Positions 5,375 through 8,381 of a stretch of DNA of 8,381 nt are shown piece by piece. The translations under genes and the position numbers were made by a program. Within the stretch, counting starts at the first letter, position 1. Every line of letters begins with the position of its first letter. Origin of the DNA: CAZDYI01 sp964509765 (GTDB taxonomy: Bacteria; Pseudomonadota; Gammaproteobacteria; Tethybacterales; Tethybacteraceae); NCBI GenBank assembly GCA_964509765.1, contig CAZDYI010000062.1:1-8381 (forward strand), read 5' to 3'. Below the pieces are notes generated by a model. It searched no databases, was not told where the DNA came from, and worked only from the letters and a program-made list of their open reading frames with translations.

Positions 5375-5827
5375 ATGGAAACAGCGGTCGCCGGCCTGCC
5401 CAGCCTCGGGCACGACATCGACATAGTCCCGTACCGCGAGATGTTCCGGGAGGACATCGCGCGGCTCTGGGACAGCAACTTCCGCAACGCCGACCGGGAG
5501 TCGTACAGGCGCGACATCGACCTGTCGCTCCGTTCCAACCCGGGCCTGTTCTGGATCGCGGTCCGGGGGAACACGCTCGCGGGGACCTGTCTCGGGGCCT
5601 CCGACGGCCACCGCACCAGGATCTACTACCTTTGCGTGGCCCCGCAGTACCGCCGCCAGGGAATCGGCACGAGGCTGCTCCGGCACGTCGAGGGCCTGCT
5701 CGTTGCGGCGGGCGCCAGGCAGGTGGGGCTGTACGTCGACCGCAGGAGGGAAGGCGCCATGAAGTTCTACCGCGCCCGCGGTTACTTCGCCGAGGACATC
5801 TACTGCATGGGCAAGCGCCTGGGCTGA
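5375..5827 (+). CDS. GNAT-family N-acetyltransferase, YpeA-like
   Basis: GNAT proteins transfer an acetyl group from acetyl-CoA to an amine of a small molecule or protein. The 150-residue product is a single domain. DIDIVPYREMFREDIARLW (14-32) is the usual first strand and helix; DGHRTRIYYLCVAP (77-90) and YRRQGIGTRLL (92-102) form the core, the latter with the acetyl-CoA pyrophosphate loop (Q/R-x-x-G-x-G). AMKFYRARGYF (128-138) and the ending MGKRLG complete the fold. The DGHR and MGKRL blocks match E. coli YpeA (about 140 residues), whose substrate is unknown. An in-frame ATG at 5318 lies inside tRNA-Leu on the opposite strand and would add 19 unrelated residues, so I place the start at 5375. 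No Shine-Dalgarno is visible, so a leaderless mRNA is possible. Confidence 0.85.
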   Translation: METAVAGLPSLGHDIDIVPYREMFREDIARLWDSNFRNADRESYRRDIDLSLRSNPGLFWIAVRGNTLAGTCLGASDGHRTRIYYLCVAPQYRRQGIGTRLLRHVEGLLVAAGARQVGLYVDRRREGAMKFYRARGYFAEDIYCMGKRLG

Positions 5828-5843
5828 GCGCCCGCGCGCTCAG
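5824..5843. terminator. Bidirectional hairpin between convergent genes
   Basis: CTGAGCGC (5824-5831) and GCGCTCAG (5836-5843) form a perfect 8-bp stem with a CCGC loop. Beyond one G-G mismatch two more pairs are possible (5821-5822 with 5845-5846). The stem contains the GNAT stop (5825-5827) and the aspS stop (5840-5842). Both transcripts would carry it at their 3' ends. Neither side has a classic T run, so it may act as a weak or RNA-protecting terminator. Confidence 0.6.
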
Positions 5844-7627
5844 GCCTTGGGCTTCTTAGCGAGCGCGAGCCCGAGCTCGTTGAGCTGGACGGCGCCGACC
5901 GGCTGGGGCGCGCCGGTGAACCTGCACTGTCCCCGCTGCGTCTTCGGGAAGGCGATCACGTCGCGTATCGACGGCGCTCCGACCGCCATCGCGACCATCC
6001 TGTCGAAGCCCATTGCGAAGCCGCCGTGCGGCGGCGCGCCGAGCGACAGGGTCTCGAGCAGGAAGCCGAACTTCTCCTCCGCCGCGCCCTTGTCGATGCC
6101 CAGCGCCGCAAGCGCCGCGAGCTGGACCTCGGGCTCGTGGATGCGGATCGACCCGCCGCCGAGCTCGACGCCGTTTACGACCAGGTCGTACGAGTCCGAC
6201 TTGATCCCGGTGAGGTCCTCGCCGGCGAGCAGCCTTTCGCGGTGCTCCGCGGTCGGGGCGGTGAACGGGTGGTGGACGCTCGCGAGCGCGCCGGTCTCGC
6301 GGTCGGTGACGAACAGCGGGAAGTCGACGATCCAGACCGGGAAGGATCCGTCCTTCTTGAGGCCGAGCAGCCTTGCGACCTCCACCCGCACCGGGGCCAT
6401 GTAGTCGTTGACCGCCGCGGCGGGTCCCGCTCCGAAGAAGACGGTATCGCCCTCGCCGCAGCCGCACCGTTCCGTGATCGCGTTTACCACGTCGTCGCCG
6501 AGGAACTTCGCGATAGGCGATGTCACCCCGTCGACTCCCTTGCCGGGCGCGTCGACCCTGAGGTACGCGAGGCCTCCCGCCCCGAGCTTGCGGGCGAAGT
6601 CGGTCAGCTCGTCGATTTGCTTGCGGCTGAGCGTCGCCCCGCCGGGCGCGTTCAGCGCGACGACGCGCGTTCCCTCCTGCGCGGACGGCTCGGCGAACAC
6701 CTTGAAGCCGCAGCCCTCGGTCAGGTCCCTGACGTCGACGAGCTCGAGCGCGACGGACAGGTCGGGTGCGTCGCAGCCGTACTTCGCCATCGCCTCGTCG
6801 TAGGGCATGCGCGGGACGTCGCCGAGCGGCTCGAGTCCGGCTGCCTGCCACGCTGCGCTGACGGCCGACTCGGCAACGCCGATGATCTCGCCGGACCCGG
6901 CGAACGCCATCTCGACGTCGACCTGGGTGAACTCCGGCTGCCTGCCCGAGCGGAGGTCCTCGTCCCGAAAGCAGCGCGCGAACTGGTAGTAGCGCTCGAA
7001 GCCGCCGGCGACGATCACCTGCTTGAACAGCTGCGGCGACTGGGGCAGGGCGTAGAACCATCCCGGCTGGCTGCGGGACGGGACCAGGAAGTCCCGGGCG
7101 CCCTCGGGGGTCGACTTCGTCAGCATCGGGGTCTCGACCTCAATGAAGCCCTGCTCGTCGAGCGCCCTGCGCACCGCGGACGCCATGCCGTGGCGTACGC
7201 GCAGGTTGCGCTGCATCCGCTCCGAGCGCAGGTGCATGAGCCTGTGCTCGAGCCTGGTGTCCTCGGTCACCTCCTCGTCGTCGGGGTGGAAGGCGGGCGT
7301 CCGCGCCGAGTTGAGGCGGTCGATGGTCTCGGCGACGAGCTCGACCGCGCCGGTAGGGAGCTTCTCGTTCGCGGTTTCGCCGGGCCGCGGCCGCACCTTG
7401 CCCGTCACGCGCACGACGTGCTCCGGGCGCAGCGACTCCGCGAGGCTGAAGGCCCCTTCGTTCCCGGGCTCGCACACCACCTGGACGAGTCCGCTGCTGT
7501 CGCGCAGGTCGAGGAATATCACCCCGCCGTGGTCCCGGCGGGTGTTGACCCAGCCGCAGGCAGTGTGCTCGCCGCCGGCGTCCCCTGCGCGGAACTCGCC
7601 GCAGCCCTTGGTCCTGTAGGTACCCAT
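5840..7627 (-). CDS. aspS: Aspartate--tRNA ligase (probably non-discriminating)
   Basis: This class II synthetase attaches Asp to tRNA. The product is 595 residues, normal for the bacterial type. It has an N-terminal OB-fold anticodon-binding domain (1-105), the catalytic core with TPEGARDFLVPSR (173-185), LPQSPQLFKQ (194-203) and motif 2 CFRDEDLR (219-226), the inserted GAD domain (about 285-425), HHPFTAP (452-458), GGGSIRIH (490-497), and motif 3 GFDR (540-543, usually GLDR). The OB-fold loop reads RRDHGGVIFLD, with His at 33 where the discriminating E. coli enzyme has Leu. The Pseudomonas-type enzymes that also charge tRNA-Asn have His here. The ATG at 7627 yields the standard N-terminus (TYRTKGCGEF) and lies 13 nt after the trmJ stop, without a strong ribosome site. 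The two genes are probably co-transcribed. Confidence 0.97.
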   Translation of the reverse strand: MGTYRTKGCGEFRAGDAGGEHTACGWVNTRRDHGGVIFLDLRDSSGLVQVVCEPGNEGAFSLAESLRPEHVVRVTGKVRPRPGETANEKLPTGAVELVAETIDRLNSARTPAFHPDDEEVTEDTRLEHRLMHLRSERMQRNLRVRHGMASAVRRALDEQGFIEVETPMLTKSTPEGARDFLVPSRSQPGWFYALPQSPQLFKQVIVAGGFERYYQFARCFRDEDLRSGRQPEFTQVDVEMAFAGSGEIIGVAESAVSAAWQAAGLEPLGDVPRMPYDEAMAKYGCDAPDLSVALELVDVRDLTEGCGFKVFAEPSAQEGTRVVALNAPGGATLSRKQIDELTDFARKLGAGGLAYLRVDAPGKGVDGVTSPIAKFLGDDVVNAITERCGCGEGDTVFFGAGPAAAVNDYMAPVRVEVARLLGLKKDGSFPVWIVDFPLFVTDRETGALASVHHPFTAPTAEHRERLLAGEDLTGIKSDSYDLVVNGVELGGGSIRIHEPEVQLAALAALGIDKGAAEEKFGFLLETLSLGAPPHGGFAMGFDRMVAMAVGAPSIRDVIAFPKTQRGQCRFTGAPQPVGAVQLNELGLALAKKPKA

Positions 7628-7640
7628 GAGGCGGGCGATT

Positions 7641-8381
7641 CTAGTTTCCGCCGGATGAGGGCCGGCGCTCCGCCTTTTTCACCGCGCTGAGCAGGCCGCG
7701 CAGCATCCGCACGTCCGCGGCGTCCGGCGACGAGCGGTTGAGTAGCATCGTCAGCCTGCGCACCATTCGCTTCCTCATCCCGTCGTCGTCACCGGGAAGC
7801 GACGCGGCGAGGACCTGCTCGAGGTGCTCGAGCAGCGCCCGGACGTCGCCCTTGTCGGCGGTCTCCGTCGGTTCGCCTCGCGCGACTGGGTCCGCCGCCG
7901 CCATGCGCAGCTCGTGGCACGCGACCTGGATCGCCGCGGCGACGTTCAGCGAGTGGCTGCCGGGCTCGGTCGGAATCTCGACGATCATGTCGCAGACGTC
8001 GGTCTCGGCGTTCGTCAGGCCGGCCTGCTCGGGCCCGAAGACGAGCGCGACCCTCTCGCCCGCGGCGAGCATGCCGGCCGCGTCCGCAGCGGCGGAGCGC
8101 ACGTCCTTGACCGGCTGCGACAGGTCGCGGCGCCTGGCGGTGAACGCAAAGGCGCGCTTGGAGTCCGCGATCGCCCCGTCGAGGCCGTCGGAAACCGCGG
8201 CCGAATCCAGTATCCTCCCGAGCCCCGACGCCCTGGCGACCGCCTCGGCCGATGTGTGGTCGCACCTGGGGTCGGCGAGCGCGAGCCGCGAGAGCCCCAT
8301 GTTCCCCATCGCGCGCGCCGCGGCGCCTATGTTGCCGGGGTGGGTCGTGCGCACCATGACGACGGTTGCGAGGTCGAGAGC
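7641..8381 (-). CDS. trmJ: tRNA (cytidine/uridine-32 2'-O-)-methyltransferase TrmJ, 5' end outside window
   Basis: This SPOUT-class enzyme methylates the 2'-O of nucleotide 32 in certain tRNAs, using S-adenosylmethionine. The visible part is 246 residues and open at the right edge: the frame continues from an ATG at 8357 to 8381 as ALDLATVV, matching the first beta strand of the family (..RVVLV-TTHPGNIGAAARAM). The true start is therefore beyond the window, probably by only a few codons. Motifs are THPGNIGAAARAMGNMGL at the start, the SPOUT knot LVFGPEQAGLTN, and IPTEPGSHSLNVAAAIQ. The C-terminal part with RRLTMLLNRSSPDAADVRMLRGLL matches the family's helical extension. The loop has Gln in PEQAGL, where Arg is common (for example ERTGL). 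It stops 13 nt before aspS, giving a tRNA-maturation pair. TrmJ is favoured over other SPOUT families by the C-terminal block. Confidence 0.9.
   Translation of the reverse strand, partial: ALDLATVVMVRTTHPGNIGAAARAMGNMGLSRLALADPRCDHTSAEAVARASGLGRILDSAAVSDGLDGAIADSKRAFAFTARRRDLSQPVKDVRSAAADAAGMLAAGERVALVFGPEQAGLTNAETDVCDMIVEIPTEPGSHSLNVAAAIQVACHELRMAAADPVARGEPTETADKGDVRALLEHLEQVLAASLPGDDDGMRKRMVRRLTMLLNRSSPDAADVRMLRGLLSAVKKAERRPSSGGN

Noticed and set aside
6026..7690. Long open frame on the plus strand (554 codons) opposite aspS
   Set aside because: aspS is unmistakable on the other strand; this translation is low-complexity with no recognisable domain.
8355..8357. ATG at 8357 as the start of trmJ
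   Set aside because: The frame is open to the window edge, and the upstream residues ALDLATVV fit the conserved first strand of the family, so this Met is internal.
1..8381. Mobile elements, CRISPR array, integration at the tRNA genes
   Set aside because: No transposase, integrase, direct-repeat array or duplicated tRNA 3' end is seen; both tRNAs are intact and flanked by housekeeping genes.

Overview
This is a high-GC window (about two thirds G+C by eye) of ordinary, densely packed bacterial chromosome. The proteins point to Proteobacteria and most likely to a gammaproteobacterial lineage. TrxB closely resembles the E. coli enzyme (CATCDGFF, IGHSPNT and GCMAALDA blocks). There is also a DegS/AlgW-type anchored protease with one PDZ domain, a YpeA-like acetyltransferase, a short soluble RnfB-like protein, a TrmJ-type methyltransferase, and an AspRS with the Pseudomonas-like RRDHGG loop. 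AGG arginine and ATA isoleucine codons are used more than I would expect in a high-GC member of that group, so I do not place it more finely. No phage, transposon, CRISPR array or defence system is visible.

Layout. From 65 to 5116 all genes are on the + strand: trxB, a Smr-domain gene, moaD, moaE, an rnfB-like ferredoxin gene, hrcA and a degS-like protease gene. The first five are tightly linked: start and stop codons overlap by 4 nt at three junctions, and the fourth gap is 6 nt. A 41-nt gap holding a candidate promoter and a small hairpin precedes hrcA. The protease gene starts one base after the hrcA stop. From 5147 to 5354 lie two tRNA genes on the - strand, Val(GAC) and Leu(CAA), both encoding CCA. 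An AT-rich 20-nt gap separates tRNA-Leu from a + strand GNAT gene (5375-5827). That gene converges on a - strand pair, trmJ then aspS, with a perfect 8-bp hairpin over both stop codons. trmJ runs off the right edge of the window. No stretch of more than 300 bases lacks a gene; the longest non-coding gap is 44 nt.

How the genes may work together. The left block joins thiol redox (TrxB), molybdopterin synthase (MoaD plus MoaE), an Fe-S electron-transfer protein and two protein-stress genes (HrcA and the DegS-like protease). This suggests redox and proteostasis functions expressed together, but the link is inferred from gene order only. The right block is translation: two tRNAs, AspRS and a methyltransferase for tRNA position 32. 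A histidine at AspRS position 33 suggests a non-discriminating enzyme that would also charge tRNA-Asn with Asp, which would require a GatCAB amidotransferase elsewhere in the genome.

The window looks mainly housekeeping. The points most worth a second look are the mixed operon, the altered Smr motif, the GSSGG active site of the protease, the AspRS specificity signature, and the compact signals around 5361-5369 and 5824-5843.
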